DNA of 64,000 bases from Scatophagus argus (GCF_020382885.2 NC_058508.1:4704055-4768054), one strand, 5' to 3'; counted from the first letter of the stretch, positions 12,204-26,432 are shown. Notes: generated by a model not told the origin, from the letters alone. Numbers and translations are program-made.

Positions 12204-13845
12204 TATACCACCTCATCCCTTCACAATGCACTAGTTCTAGCCAAGTTGGCAGCATGTATTGATCCCCTAACGCCCAATTCATCAAACACCATCATCGGGT
12301 CAAAATTTTAATTTGTCCAACACTTTGGTTTATGACAAAATATCTTAAAAACTCACAACATTCCTCTCAGCCTCTGCTCTTTGTTTGACTGGAGAAGAGA
12401 GTTACAACTGTTTTTACTTTCTAATCAACAGATCCATTTCGCTGGTTCCACAAACACGCCGCCTCCCTTCATAAGGCCTGATCTGTCTGCACAAACAGCT
12501 GTCTGGGGATGAGCCTCGCTAACTCTTCACCTTTAGGACCACAAGGGTGTTTTCTGAGCTTCTGTGAAAGAATCAAACCCTCCTGGAGTGCTGGGAGTCA
12601 GGGCTGTAAAGGAAAGGAGAACATCAGATGGGCTCCATACAGATTCAGATACACACAGTAGAATTAAAGCAGAATACAGAAAAATAAGCAGACACACACA
12701 CACACACACACACCGCATCTCTGCACAGTGTACGTGTGTCAGATAGATACTGACAGACCAGGCAGAATTTCCCCCTGATCATCTGCTCCACTTATCAGTG
12801 TCTTAATCATCTTATTTCAAATCCCCTCCATTTCATTTTTTCTTCTTGTTGAATGCCTGAGCTTCACTGTGTACGTGTAAGATGTGTGTGCAGTCTGACA
12901 CCATTTCCACATTCTTTGCTCAAAATGTAAATGTAACCACGACCACGATTTATGACATCACAAGTGGTTCGGAAAGCCAATCCTGCTCCAGTATCGAGCA
13001 GACGTAAGTGTGATGTGGAGCTTCCAGTGTGCGCGCACACACAGACACACACACACACACACTGAGACTGAACTTTACACTGAAGTAGGAGACATCTTGT
13101 GTCCAGAGGTTAAACTTGTGAAATGAAAAACATTTGCAAATTTCATGCAGTCTGCAATCTTTAAAATGGAGTCGGTGTTATTTTAATGATTTTAATGTGG
13201 TAATTACACTTTTTCTCCTTAAAATCCATGTCAGACACACACTGGAGAATTATAATGTGTGACTTAATGCATACGCAGTGGGGATGATTAATATGTTCTT
13301 TTTAATGGGGTATGTAGCATGACGGTCTCACTGTAAAGTTGTTCTTTGTCCTACCTGACTTGCTGCAGTTTTGACATCATCAAACACTTTTGTAAGTATG
13401 TTTGTCATACTTCCATGAAATGCCGTGCCTGTGTTTCTTTAACCTGTGATGTCTTCCTTACGTCAAAGTTTGTTATCTAATAAATGACATCCTTTGTCAA
13501 AAGGGAGCACATTCAGAGTCTCATAGACACGATTTAGTTAGCCATATCCGTCTATTCCAGTTTAGGGTCATGGAGCTGACCCTCAATCAGTCATTTCTAA
13601 CTGTGGCATCCATTACAAAACTATAGCTGACGACTGATTAGACCTTAGTCTCCTTATCCACTTCTTTAATGGCTGTGGTGAGTTTCTGTTTCACTCACTG
13701 TTTTGATAGTCGCTCCTCTTAATATTAGCTGCAATCAGTCTCCCTTTGGCAATCAGGAACTATTGAGAATCGAAGAGGGAACATCAGTCTGTGCTACGGT
13801 TCGTGACTGTCATTTAATATGTAGGAAGGTGAATAACAAACTGCA

Positions 13846-14229
13846 ACATTAAACCATCCATCCATCCATCCATTTTCTCTACCGCTTATCTGTCAGGGTC
13901 ACGGGGGAGCTGGAGCCTATCCCAGCTGACTACGGGCGAGAGGCGGGGTACACCCTGGACTGGTCGCCAGTCAATCGCAGGGCCAACACACAAAGACAGA
14001 CAACCACACACTCTCACACACACACCTAGGGGCAATGTAGAGTAGCCAATTAACCCAATGTGCATGTTTTTGGAGGAAGCCGGAGTACCCGGAGAAAACC
14101 CACGCAGGCACAGGGAGAACATGCAAACTCCACATAGAAGGGCCCAGACCGGGATTGGAACCTGGAACCCTCTTGCTATGAGGCGACAGTGCTAACCACT
14201 GCACCACCGTGCCGCCCACATTAAACCAT
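13846..14229 (-). mobile_element. Full-length tRNA-derived SINE, copy 2 (inverted), with 12-bp target duplication
   Basis: The body is 13858-14217 on the minus strand and closely matches copy 1. Identical 12-mers ACATTAAACCAT flank it at 13846-13857 and 14218-14229, which shows an independent insertion. The B box is altered to GGTTCCAATCC, so this copy probably has a weaker pol III promoter. It lacks a few bases relative to copy 1 in the central region. Confidence 0.88.
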
Positions 14230-14674
14230 TTTAGGATTAAAAAAAAAAAAGTCTACAGCCATGGTTGTGAATTTGTGAGTCAGTGGATCACTAATGGCTT
14301 ACGTTCCATCCTGTGGGCAACACAAAAATCTGTGTGTCAAAAAAGCAGACTCTAACCGCTAACTTTAAATTCATTTTGTGGGCTACATTTCTATCATTAA
14401 CAGTTAGCTATTTTTCTGCCATTTTAAGTCAGCAGGAAGCATTAGTCTGTGATCTCAGTCCATAATAAATACTGAGGCCGCACATCTGCATCATCTCTCT
14501 GCTGCTTCATGCTGAGCCGGTGGGGTCCACTCAGGCTGTGTGTGCTGCTGTGTTGGAAGCAGCCGCACGCGGTTTGATACGAATGAACGCTGTTTCGTTT
14601 GTTGGCTTCTGAAAGCTCACAGTGAGTTCGCTTGATTCCACTTTATATCAGAAATACTGTTATTGGAACTTCAG

Positions 14675-14960
14675 CTTAAAGGAATAGTTTGACATTTTTA
14701 GGGAAACACATTTTTGTGCTGAGAGATGACTGCTGCTCTCATATCTGAAAGGTAAATATGAAGTTACAATCAGCTGATGATTAGCATAGCTTAGCATAAA
14801 GACTGAAAACAGCCAGCCTGGCTCAGTCCAAAGGGGAAAAATATATCTTGGTTGTTTAATCCATACAAAAACTGGAGTTCTAAGACCCAGGTTAGCTGTT
14901 TCCACTTTTTGTGCAAAGCAAAGATAACCAGCTGTATAACTTCATAAATTTACCTGACAT
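14675..14960 (+). repeat. Degenerate copy of a dispersed teleost repeat
   Basis: Phrases such as AGGAATAGTTTGACATTTTT, TTAGCATAAAGACTGAAAAC and GCCAGCCTGGCTCAGTCCAA occur in the order seen in related copies near 21260, 30550 and, inverted, 42520. It is noncoding and its boundaries are approximate. Confidence 0.5.
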
Positions 14961-16009
14961 ATTTGAGAGTGATATCAATCTATTCATGTAACTGTCATCA
15001 CAATAATAAATAAATGAAGCGTATTTCCCAGAATTCCAGATTTTCCAGCTGAGAAATGCTGACAAATGTTAAGGCACTGTTACAGCTGGTGACAGACGGA
15101 TGGATCGGATGTTTCACATTTCGGCTCGGCTTTGATACGGCTACAGTCAGGAAGAGCAGGTATTTGCATTTGAACAATGCTCAAAATCCATCTGCTAGGC
15201 AGTAGTGGTCTGTGCTCTATGCCATTAGCTTTAGAAATGTAATGAAAGTTGTTTCAAACAGCAATAAAATATGAGATCAGATGAGATATGTTTTTTTTTT
15301 TCATTTTTCCTTTGGTCAAACACCTGAACTATTATGAACACTGGGGACCGCCTGCCTTGACATGACGCTGGACGGGCTGCACGGTTCATCACCTCAGTTA
15401 TGTCTAACCATTCTATCATGATAAATAAGTGAGTCATGTAATTGAAGTGAAAATTACATGAAAGAGTATAGAACATTACGGATGTACGCCAGCCTTAAAT
15501 GAAACCTGCATTTAAATCCTTGTCATACATTTCTGCTGATATTCAATCGAAATCTGACATATTTGTCTCTATGAGTATTACAGAATATTTCTCTGAGAGG
15601 GGATATTTTAAGTTCAAGCATAGCACTGTCAAAGGTTGCACATTATTTTTAAAGTCCGCAGTGTGGGATTTTGTTAAGCAGCATTGCAGTAGTTCATAAC
15701 AAAAGAGCAAAAAATCATCAGCTAAAAATTCCTGAATTTTTGTTCATTGTCTAGTGGTATAATGTTCCACAAAATGTCATCAAATCTGCAAGAACATAAT
15801 AAATATCTGTACCTACTGACCTGGGCTGTAGCTACAATGTAAGACATTGAGACACAGTCTGCTATGGTTAAAAATAAGGCTGTCACAGGTATTAAAATGA
15901 GTCATTTACATACACTATGACGGCATGTATGAACCAGCGGCAGAGAATAGATGACATGACAGCTCCCCCAAAAGTGAAGTCAAAGCATCTTGATTGCCTC
16001 CTAGTAGCT

Positions 16010-16190
16010 GGCTGCAGTACAGGTTTGAAATATTTCACTGGACAAGTGAAAACTTTGAGCCTCTGGCACTAGATGAAAAGGGTGGCAGAGGTCATGAATG
16101 TCTGTGCAAAATTTTACAGCAATCTATTCAACAGTTGTTGAAGATATTTCAGTCTGGATCAAAGCGGTGGGCTGAACAATTGTATTTAAT
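16010..16190 (+). repeat. Degenerate dispersed repeat fragment
   Basis: The phrases CATGAATGTCTGTGCAAAAT, AACAGTTGTTGAAGATATTT and CAGTCTGGATCAAAGCGGTG resemble a family I know to be widespread in percomorph fish. The open frame across it (15994-16200) is a by-product. Confidence 0.5.
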
Positions 16191-18147
16191 CTATAAGTGA
16201 AAATACATTTAGAGGCCAAAATATCCATCTGCAGCTGAGTCACATCTGAGTTTGAGCCTTGATGAGCAAATGAGTATTGCTGAGGCGTTCATGGCAGAGA
16301 ACAGTCTAAGTGCTTAGTTTATCTCTCTAAACAGCTCTCTCCAGCTCTCTCAGGTACTACACACATTCCACTTGGTGGCTGTCAATACTGTGGAAACTGC
16401 CTTCTACTGTTTTGAATTTCAGTGTCTTTCAGCAACAGCTTGCCAGTAAAGGTCTCATATGAGAATTTTAAGGACGGATTAAAGCACTAACACCGCTTGG
16501 TTTTATATCTGCACTAATTTGAGCCCTGCTGCATTGGCTCTCAGCTTAAACATATCGCTTTCTACATTTATTAGCAGTACCTGGGGTGGAAAAAACATCA
16601 TGTACATACCAAAATTTACCTTACTACAACTTCAAAAACTGACAAGTTGTTGTCACTGGAGAATCGTTGCTTGTTTTCCTGAAAACCCAAGACACGAACG
16701 CCGGCTGTAGACTTTGAGCTCTGGGAGAGATTTGACTCAGCAGTTTGAGCTGTAAGATGAGCAACGTGTAGATTTCGATTTGGATGGATGGATTTCTTGG
16801 TGCGATTAGAGCTCTGGGTTTTTTCCTGGCAGTGGCATTATCTCGATGCCATCAGCCCAAATGCAGCACTTCTCATCAAGGATTATGCCAACATTTGTTT
16901 TGTGCAGCTGTTAAACTCTTAACTGATGTAATATAACATTAATATAACATGTGGACAGGTGTCGTTATTTTCACCAGTCCTCATTTGACTTTATTCGAAC
17001 ACATTTATTATGAAACGTCAAGATTATTCAACGTTTATTTTCCCCTTTCTTAGCTCCCAGTGCCTCCTTTTGGCCTCTCATTGCTCTTGCATTTTACAGT
17101 GACTCTTATCTGCGGACAAAGCTGAAGCTATAGCTTAGATCCAGTTAACCACCAAGGGAGCAGTTTTTGCCAAACAAAATAGGAGACATCACTCCAGCTG
17201 TCACCACCGAGACAACACACCTGGTGGGAAGAGCCAACACACTGCCAGAGTTCTCTAATCCATTTAAGGCTAATTCTTTACTACTTTTTCCCCTCCCATG
17301 TCTTTATGACTGTGTTGCTTGGAAGGAGCAGAAGAGCCAATAAAACCCAGAATGTTTATCACCATAATAATTAGAATATTAAATTACAATAATGGTACCC
17401 AGAAGAGGAACATGAGGAAGAAAAAGAATGTAATCATATGCAGAAAGAAAACTTGCTACAGATTAATTTTGTGATGTGTAATCACTGGACATGTTGGGGT
17501 TTTTTTAAATTTCTTCTTCTTTGTCAATTCTCAAGCAGCTGTGCTCTCAAACGAATATGCAGTTTAAGAAAGGTAACATTGGAAGATTTACAGCTGGAGA
17601 GGGAGTCTTCTGAACAAAAGCAAGCGCCTCATTTCTAACCGATGCTGCTGGCTGAAACTGCGGCTCTCACAGATCTTATTTGCTATCTAAGGCAAGCTAA
17701 TGCCAATACTAAAACTAAAACTCTGTGAGATGGTGAAAACTTTTTGAGGATTACAGCTTATCTGTTTGTGAGAACCCTGTCAAAGGGTTTTAAATATGCA
17801 CGTGGTGGCTGCACGTGATATCATGCCTGTATACTGCAGTACAGAGCCAGTATCCCTGGTATAAAAAATAAAATATGATGTATTTTATTTCCTTGGGTGA
17901 TTTGGACTGTAAAGAACATACATGAACAAGGTGGCTATAGACATAAGCTTGAATATATTTTCAGACCATGTTTCCCTTGTTATCCTACATGTTAGTCTTT
18001 GTTTGAAATTACTGGCATTGTGGCTGCCACAAGGAGGATGTTTCAGTCCTGAACAGGTAACAGGTGTTTTTCTGACCTAACATGTAACCTTGTGAAACAA
18101 AGCAAATGGCTATTGACAAGCTTCTTGCTGTTGGAAATAATGCTAAG

Positions 18148-18866
18148 CAGAGGTGTGGACTCGAGTCACAAATTTGATGACTTTAGAATGAAAATACTAC
18201 GCCAATGACTTGCCTTTTTGCTGGAAAATATTTGATACCTTCCCCCAAGCCCAAAGATGAAAATGTATGTTATTTAAAAAGTGTGCCACCAATCAGGTAT
18301 TTCCCTTCATTTCCTTCATCAACTAACATTGATGCCATGGGTGCATAATTAACATCTGCTGGACTTTCCGCTTGGTGAGTAAATCTCAGAAGGCTGTCGG
18401 CCACATTGGTGGGTAAATATTTGTACCAAAGTAGTCATGTAATAAAAAACTATGCTGAGAGTCTCTAATGTGTTTTTCACAGGCGTGCTGCTCCTGTCCT
18501 CTGCTATGCGCCTGTGTTGGAGTTTTGGCACATGCGCGGGGACAGTGCATGTACTAAACCAGCGATGCATTCAAATACACCTTGTAAACTCTGAAATTTT
18601 GATTGTTTTGTACGGCAAAGCAAGCGGGTGCGCTCAGGGACTTCAAGGTGAATTCAAGGTGCACCTAAGAAACAAACCACCTCAACAAAAAAACAAAATA
18701 CAGTTTAAAGAACATGTGGCCAACAATCACAGACAGCTTCTACCTTTGTTTGACATGTTGTATAAAGCATAGGCTTGTTACATTAGGTGTCTTGTTTACT
18801 TCTCAAAACAAAAAGCTTAGGACTTTGCACTTGACTTAAGACTTATCAGTCTAGACTAGACCTCTG
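18148..18866 (+). mobile_element. Non-autonomous hAT-like DNA element, degenerate
   Basis: It begins CAGAGGTGTGGACTCGAGTC and ends CTAGACCTCTG, giving short inverted termini (CAGAGGT / ACCTCTG). The start phrase is typical of an abundant teleost element I associate with hAT-type transposons. No transposase is encoded. A 106-residue frame at 18452-18772 has no recognisable domain. The flanking 8-mers do not match, so the target duplication has decayed or the ends are misjudged. Confidence 0.5.
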
Positions 18867-21254
18867 TCCGTGTACAAATGCGTCAGGCCAACTCTGGTAA
18901 AACAAAGGAAAAAGGGAAATGTCTGTGCAACCGCCCTGTAAATGAGCTGTGGCTGGGAAAAATTGAAAAGAACATGCAGGTTACAAGAGGCAGCTTCATG
19001 TCACACTGAAAGCCATTTTACTGCAGATCCAATCAGCTTTTATTTGTCTGATCAGACTCATCTCAGCTCTTCCTCCCTCTCATCTGACCTCATTCAACTT
19101 TCTCTCCCACTGTCAGCGTGTCTAAACAGAAAATATTGCATATTCAAACCCATACGAGCAAGGTGCAAATGTCAGCACAGGCAATAAGAAAGAAAAGTAT
19201 CCGCACAACTGAAGTGCTCCTTTGAATTAAACATTGCTTCCTAGCAAGAGGCTACTTTTTGAACACAGATTCATATCAGGCCTAACTGGATATATGAATA
19301 ACATAGTGCAGTTGTTTGTTTTCGTCTTTTCTACTCAATTACAGTGTCAGTGTCAGTCATGGTGGTTAGCAGGAAATCTTCTCTTTGAACAGGAAGTAAA
19401 ACAATCAATGAATAAACACTTTGGTTCAGCAAAATTGCTAAGCATTCAGGATGTAATTTCTTGGCATTGATGTGGGTAATAAAATTAAAATGGAGCAAAC
19501 TCAATCTTTAGTCTGTGAGATTCATGGAGAAAGGCTGGCTGAACCTATTACCAATCTGGTATGGGGGAAAGAAATGCTCTGGCTTGTTTGTATTTCTTTA
19601 AACCAATCATGTTCGTCTTGGACAGCGTTAAGAAAAGAGGGGTACATTACAAGGCAATTTTGACAAAGCCAGGTTTTCTTTGTGTAAGCTGTCTTGATAA
19701 AACCTAAAGCCCCAGTCACAGATAGTGACTTACCTTTTTGGCCAAATCAAAGTGAAATGACAAACACCAACAGACTAATCTATTGTCTAATTTATATTCT
19801 ATTAGCTGCAATGCCAGCAGTGTAAAACGGACATTATGCGGACACGGACCAACAGCCTACTTCCTGTGAGCAACAGTAAGGGAAAGAAATATTTGATCCA
19901 CCTGTTTGCCTCATGATGTTGCCTGAGAGGAGGCACTTGCTTAAAGGCTAAAGTCAGGGAATTATAGTCTATTGTGCACAGTAAATACCACAGAATATGT
20001 GAATGGCTGTAATATGATTCCCCTGCAGGTTCTGATCTCATCTGTGCCTATTGTTAGGTATTTATATAGTAAACCCTTCTGCCCCGAGATACACTGTACA
20101 TCTCTACATGTGCGACACTACACCTACAGTGTTAACGTGACGTCATGGAAAATATTGTAAAGTTAGTTAGGTTATGCAGAAATAAATAAGAGAGTGTATA
20201 CACCAGAAAAGTACATGACAAAAGAATAGAAAACGCTTTGTTTTATGTTGCTTGATTTATCTGCTTATTTTTTAGTCACTTGGAACTTTAGTATCCTCTT
20301 GGAAAATGACATGCTTGTGTTTGTCTAAACAATCAAGGAACAGTTAAAGCCCTGAGTTTGACGTTAACTGGAATTGCATTGGAATTTAGCAAAATCTAAG
20401 TAATAATCTAAAACTATAATTCTTAGTAGATTTCAGGGTTTTCAGAACTCCCCATTATCATTCAGCCATTGTGTATAGTTTCTAAACACATTAAAAATGT
20501 ATATTTGAAAGCCACAGAAACGTGCTCTCAGGCAAAACAGCCATTGTAGCCCCTAAGACACTAGAGGACACCAGTGGGACAAGACTTTATGTACCAGTTT
20601 GTTTATGCATGCCTGTGACAAAGTGCACATGTATCATTCTCAAAGTTTTCCTCCCTGTTTTTCAGCCCAGAAGCACTGAGCCCATGCTGCATTAATTTGC
20701 TCCATATGTTACAGGTCTCCACTGAAATCTCTCCTGCTGAGCAACACCAGTACACACAATGAATACTGGTGGTAAATACAACTGGATACTTTCCCCCACT
20801 TCATAATTAGATCGTTCAATCATTTGCTGTGGCATCTTTTGCCTTGCTGGGGGCTTGGAGAGAGAGAGAGGGACTTGTCCATATGCAGTGTGTTGTGTGA
20901 GCGCATTGTAATGTCTGTGTGCATTCATATGTGTGCATCAGGTAAGTGTGTGTGGTTAGAGTGGCTGCATGTCTACAATCCTATTCAGACACTGACTTTT
21001 TAGCTGTAGCTTAAGTCCATTGAATTGTATTGAGATGCGCATCAATTTTGGTCAGAGACACATACAAATTCCCCATTGCATCATAGGGATCACTTCCACG
21101 AAGCAAATGTTGCTTTGTTTTCGCTAATTGCACTCAGTACTGTATGAAGTAATGTTTCCACACAAGAGAGAGAGAAAGGCTGAAAGTAAACGAACGACTA
21201 ATTGCGTGCATTCATCACTTGCACTTTGTGTGATTTCCCCAGTAATCAACTTCA

Positions 21255-21470
21255 CCACTGTTAAACGAACAGCTCCACATTTTGGGAAATACACACTACT
21301 GTTAACTATCACTAGATGAGAAGACTGATGCCACTCTCATGGTAAATATGAGTTAGGAGAGTTTATTCCTGAGCTTTAGAGGTGCTGCTAGGCTGATATT
21401 CACATCTCAGAACTTTAGACCATTCCTTGTTTTAACTGCTTCTGAAGACCACGAGAAAGACTGAGCTGGG
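21255..21470 (+). repeat. Degenerate copy of the same dispersed teleost repeat as at 14675
   Basis: ACATTTTGGGAAATACACAC and GATGCCACTCTCATGGTAAA match the start of the family. CTTTAGAGGTGCTGCTAGGC, from its opposite strand, follows, which suggests another partial foldback or a nested pair. Confidence 0.45.
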
Positions 21471-24400
21471 CCACACAAACACACACACACACACACATAC
21501 ACACACACAGTGTCAAGGTCCCTGAGTGTATCTATATATAACATTCAACCCATGCTAAATGATAGCCTTTATAGTATCTGCTTAACTGACTGTGAACATC
21601 TGCTCCACATGTTGTCATTGCATTTATTATCAATGCATATTGAAGTCTATACCAGCTTGGTCTGACTGATTGTGTTTACCAGGACATACTTACAAAGGCT
21701 CTGGAGGAAGACGGAAGTGTCCTTTATTTGGGAAGACTGATTGGATTTATCAGGTAAATTTAAAACGCACACAGCTGTATCAACAATGAATAGAGAAAGG
21801 TGGGGAAAGACTGGTGAGGGAGTGATGAGGTGATATGAAGTAAACATGTTCTCCAGATAGCGTGTTTTAAACACACGTGCAGTATTAGACTGGCTGATCA
21901 TGTCGTTTCTCAGTGAAGAGAACAAAATGAAGCGGCTCTGAAGCTGCTTGGGTGTATCAGCAGAGGAAACTAATTGCTTTGTACAGAAAAGAAGGACATT
22001 TTTACTCCCTATTAAAAATTCATTCTGTAACAGCAGTATCTCGTCTGCTAAAGCACCAGGGTTAAGGAGTGCATTAGGTGAGAGATATGAAAAAAAACTG
22101 TATTTTTAGTGAAAGTGGTAGCAGAGGTACAAGCTTTTTTATTAAGTGTTTCTAGAGTCACGAATTCAAATTAGCAGTTTTTTGTTATTGGCCTCTTGGA
22201 GGTAAACAACAAAGGAAGATTACCACCAGTTATTATGCACATGTCTTTGTGTTAGTGGTGCAACATTAACATTCAAATTAGAGACAATCTAAGTAATATT
22301 GACTCCAATTTTACTGTAGCTCTGCTTTAGTTTCCGCCAGCTCTTGGCAAAAATATCTGATTCTGTTAGCTGCTAAACACTTGACCATCTTCATGAGCTA
22401 TTTGCTAAGTTGCCTGTCATTTGCTGATGGGCATGTAGTGTGCAATTGGTTTAGCAGAGCTTTTTTACTGAAATTAGCTGCCTGTTGTGGCTGGAAAAGG
22501 AGTTGATGAGCACAGTTCACATGGTGGAAAACCAAAACAATGAATAATTAGAGGCTAACAGGCTGCTACAAGTATGTGACTTCATCACAGACTCTAATAA
22601 TAAAATATAAAAAATATAAAAACTCCACTAATGTAAAGGACAGGTACAGGATATCCTCAGTTACAGTCAGTCCAGTCAGAAGGCAGATGTCACTGGAAGT
22701 AAAGATCAAGATGTACAGTAACTGTCTGCAAAGCTCTGAAAGCTGCCAGGTGGGGTGTGTATAGTAACTAAGACAAAGATTTGAATGAATGCCTGAATGA
22801 GCAAACTGACACACTGTGCATCACACAGTGAAATAAGCTTGCTGCTTTATTTTGTAATGTACACCACAATGCAGTGGTAGATTGAAAGGTCCATCAATAA
22901 TTAACGTTATTAGCAGGCTCCTTAGTTTTTTGGTTCCACATATAAAGGTGAAAACTGAACAGCCACATGATAATCGTAAGATTGGCCACTGACTGGACGC
23001 TACAGGAATATAATAAATGTCCCTCTAAGTTAAATGGACACATAACCTTCTATGAATATGAACCCTATTATGCAGTGCAGTGATTATAAGATCATAAAGG
23101 GTATCCTTGTTGCCAAAAACAAAGCTATTTGCTTAACTGATTACGCAATAAAAATGCAGAGACAGAAAAAACAACAATGTTGTAATACTGAATGTAATGT
23201 TAGATGCTCTGAAGGCGTAAGTGTTATATAATCATGTCTGATAGCATATGCTTAATTAATAATTCATAAAAAGGCTTAAAAACATTTCAACCATTAAAAC
23301 ATTCAAGTATTTTAATTGTATAAAAACTCTGTTTGCTCCCTTGCTCCTGTTTAAAAAGCTCAGCAACTCGACAAGTTCAACAGCATGTTTCGGATCTTTG
23401 GACCACAGCACCATTTGGTGGTGAAGAGCACCTATTACATCCTTTAACCGTACCACAGTACATACATAAGAACCAAACACTGGTACATATTAAACACCCA
23501 GGACTCATACATACAGTATATATTTATATCTATATGACTGAAACCCTCCAACTCCCATGACAGCTAATAGCTTCAGTCATCACACTGCTTTAGAACCATT
23601 AGCATACGTGGTAAGCATATCATTCCCTGTGTTATCATCATCAAACATCAGACAAGTAATTAAAATGATTTCATTTAAAGCACAGATATCAACACACTTA
23701 CAAAGTACTTTATAATACCCTAAAGAATAAAATGGAAAGATAATAATAAAATTATAAAAGAAATTAATAAAAGAAATAAAATGACGGAATGCTAAACAGT
23801 TAGATGTAGATATAGATATAGATATATGCAATTAAAAAGAATGATATAATTGAGCTCAAAAAAAGCAATTCATCACAGTGAAGTTCAGAATCTGAATATT
23901 TCAAGAAGGTGAGTAGAAAGAGCTTCTGAATACATTACACCTCATCCCTGTTTTCACTGCCATTAGTATTAAAAGCTCTAACTAAACCTTCTGATCTGAG
24001 GGTGCCTGCTTCAGCAGATCTGCTATGAGGCCACCACTGGGACAACATTTTCATTTGGTATCTCTTTGAATGCAAAACAGAGATATACACTGAATGCATT
24101 TTAAAATATTTTAAATATGTATCTAGCACTAATTATGTTTAAACGCACAGTATGCATTTTCTGCCATTAAGATTCTCTTAATTAAAGGAGGAAAAAGAGG
24201 AAAAAAGATGTAGTTTGATGATGTCATGTAGTAGCAAGGGATCATGGGATTTGCTGCCTTTATCATTGAACTACAACCAATGCCATGAAAATTTATCTGG
24301 CATGACTGAAACCTTCACGGGCAAGGTAATATTTTTCATTTTTTATTTGTATTACATGTAGCCGCTCTATGATTCATCATTTGCCGGTTCCCAGAAGTTA

Positions 24401-25119
24401 TAACAGAGGGTTAAAGTTAAACACACAGTTACCTTGACCACAAATTTATCTGGACATTTTAATGTGGAAACTCTGTGCCTCTCTCTTCTAAGTTTCTAGG
24501 AAGAAGAAAGGCATCAATCTGTCTACAAACTGCAACCATAAAATATTATCAAACAAATAAATGACATAACCAAAAATGAACAATATTTAACAATGAACAA
24601 ATTTTAAATTTTGAACATTTCCCACACTGACTTTGGAATCAAGTCCCCATGTGTACAGTATATGACTGTACACATAGCTCTAAAATAAGATCTGATCTCA
24701 AGGCAGTAATGACCACGGTGGTTACCAACTCAATCAAATCAATTGTCCCTAAGCCTGAAGCCAATCTGTCCACCAAGCTGCAGGAAAACCATCCCTAAGT
24801 GTTTCCTGCTGACATACAGAGAGACGAACGTGGGTGAAAACATAACCTCCTTCACAGAGGTGTTAACGCCTCAACTGCGAATGGAATAAAGGCATTTATA
24901 TCAGTATCTGGCACACCAGGACACGTAATGTAATAGATATTATATCAAAACACATCAGCCTGTATGAAACTACATGAATCAAAATGACAGCCGCATTCTG
25001 TGTGTGTGAGTGTATCTGTGGAGAGTGAGAATACTAGTTGAACAGGCCACTCCTGTTAAAACAAGATTACACTTTCCTCCATATAAACATACATATTGTA
25101 AAAGATGTAAGAAGAAAAG

Positions 25120-25890
25120 ATTCAGAACTGGAACATTCCATTTCATTCCATGGCAGAAACTTATTTTCTATTTCATTGAATTTTGGAATGGGGACTCAAT
25201 GTTCTGATCTATTTCTTTGTTCTACAACTGAGTCTTTTATTACAAAATAAAGGGCATTTGAGATTAGAAAATGGCATGCCATTGTAGAAAGTTATATTCA
25301 TCTTCTATTTTTTGAATAAAAACTAGATATTCTATTCTATTTCTATGGTAAGCAATCCATTATAGAATATTCTTTTCTAGAGTGTTGTATTCTGGAATAA
25401 TAAGTCTATATTCTGTTCTACTTCTATGTTCAACATTTATGTGTTTTATTACAAAATAATGGTCATTCTATCGTCTATAAATTGGAACTGGAACATTCTG
25501 CAGAAAATTGTATTATAAAATGTTGAGTTTTGGAATAGGGACCAGGTATTCTATTCTACTTCCATGTTCTACAATTGAGTCTTCTATAACAAAATAACAA
25601 TCATTTTAAATTTAAACATTTGAAACAGAACATTCTGTTATGTTTATTTTCCACTTCTTATTGAGTCCATGACAAAAGAACGGTTAACGTGGATTGGAAC
25701 ATCCCACTGTGGAACATTCTATTCTTGAATTTCATATTTAAAAATGGGAATCAGATATTCTATTTGATTTATATGTTTTACAGTTGAGTCTTCCATTACG
25801 ATTATTGTACATTACAACATTCCATTCCCCAGTTACCCATTTCATTGTGAACTGGAACATCCCATTACATTGTGGAATAGAAAACATGTG
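25120..25890. repeat. Diverged tandem array (GGAACATTCYATT / ATATTCTATTCTAT words)
   Basis: A block containing TTTTGGAATAGGGAC, then ATATTCTATTCTA, then ATGTTCTACAATTGAGTCTT, then TATTACAAAATAA recurs in more or less eroded form near 25179, 25309, 25388, 25524 and 25738. Blocks are separated by GGAACATTC words. Spacing is irregular, roughly 80-210 bases, so this is an old satellite-like array or stacked copies of one element. It is noncoding. Confidence 0.6.
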
Positions 25891-25984
25891 GTATTCTAGC
25901 TGGCAAAGGCACACTGCAGTATTGGAAAAAAAGACACATTCTAGATTACAAATCATTGTATATTCTTTATTGTTCATTTGTATT

Positions 25985-26215
25985 GTCACATCTAAATTAC
26001 TGTGTGGAGGTGTGAGGTAACACTTACAAAAGCACCCTCCATCTATTATGAATACTGCCAAACGGGCCATAGGGACAGTAAGTAATGTAGGTCCCATGTC
26101 TTCAAGTTTATGGATCCCACTGAATTTAACACAGCACAAATAATGTATAAAGCAAGAAATTATTTATTATCTGGCAATCACAATAAATATACAAACAAAG
26201 TTCTTGACAGGGGGG
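25985..26215 (+). mobile_element. LINE remnant, C-terminal reverse-transcriptase-ORF fragment (L2/CR1-like)
   Basis: The conceptual translation reads LLCGGV, a stop, then HLQK, NTAKRAIGTVSNVG and later CIKQEIIYYL. The order and spacing resemble the region of fish L2-type LINE proteins that reads roughly EVWGNTY, LQKRAIR, then a KAKNNLLP-like motif. It is broken by stops and shifts and is a dead fragment. Confidence 0.4.
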
Positions 26216-26432
26216 TAAGGGGGTCATAATGTGATGAGAAAGTATGACCATATCATATCAAAGGCACAATCTATGGGCCAAATACTGTATAAATGTGAAC
26301 TCACAGATCTTGTAACAGAGTAACTGTATTTACAAATCAATAGGTAATCATATTTCCTGATGCTATTTCCATCAGAATGTTGATAAACAGAGCAGGGAAA
26401 CATCAATTCATTGAGAAACACAAAAATGCCCT

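Larger units (their letters stand above)
10470..26432. other. 16-kb gene-poor interval between tac4 and the GPCR gene
   Basis: I read both strands for spliced exons and known protein motifs and recognised no gene. Contents are repeats (SINEs at 11827 and 13858, a hAT-like element at 18148, other dispersed repeats, CA tracts near 12693, 13042 and 21479, a diverged tandem array at 25.1-25.9 kb, and a LINE remnant at about 26.0 kb) in otherwise AT-rich unique sequence. As the 5' flank of tac4 it may hold regulatory elements, which cannot be recognised without comparison to other species. Confidence 0.55.

Noticed and set aside
18452-18772. 106-codon open frame
   Set aside because: It lies wholly inside a degenerate hAT-like repeat and has no transposase motif.
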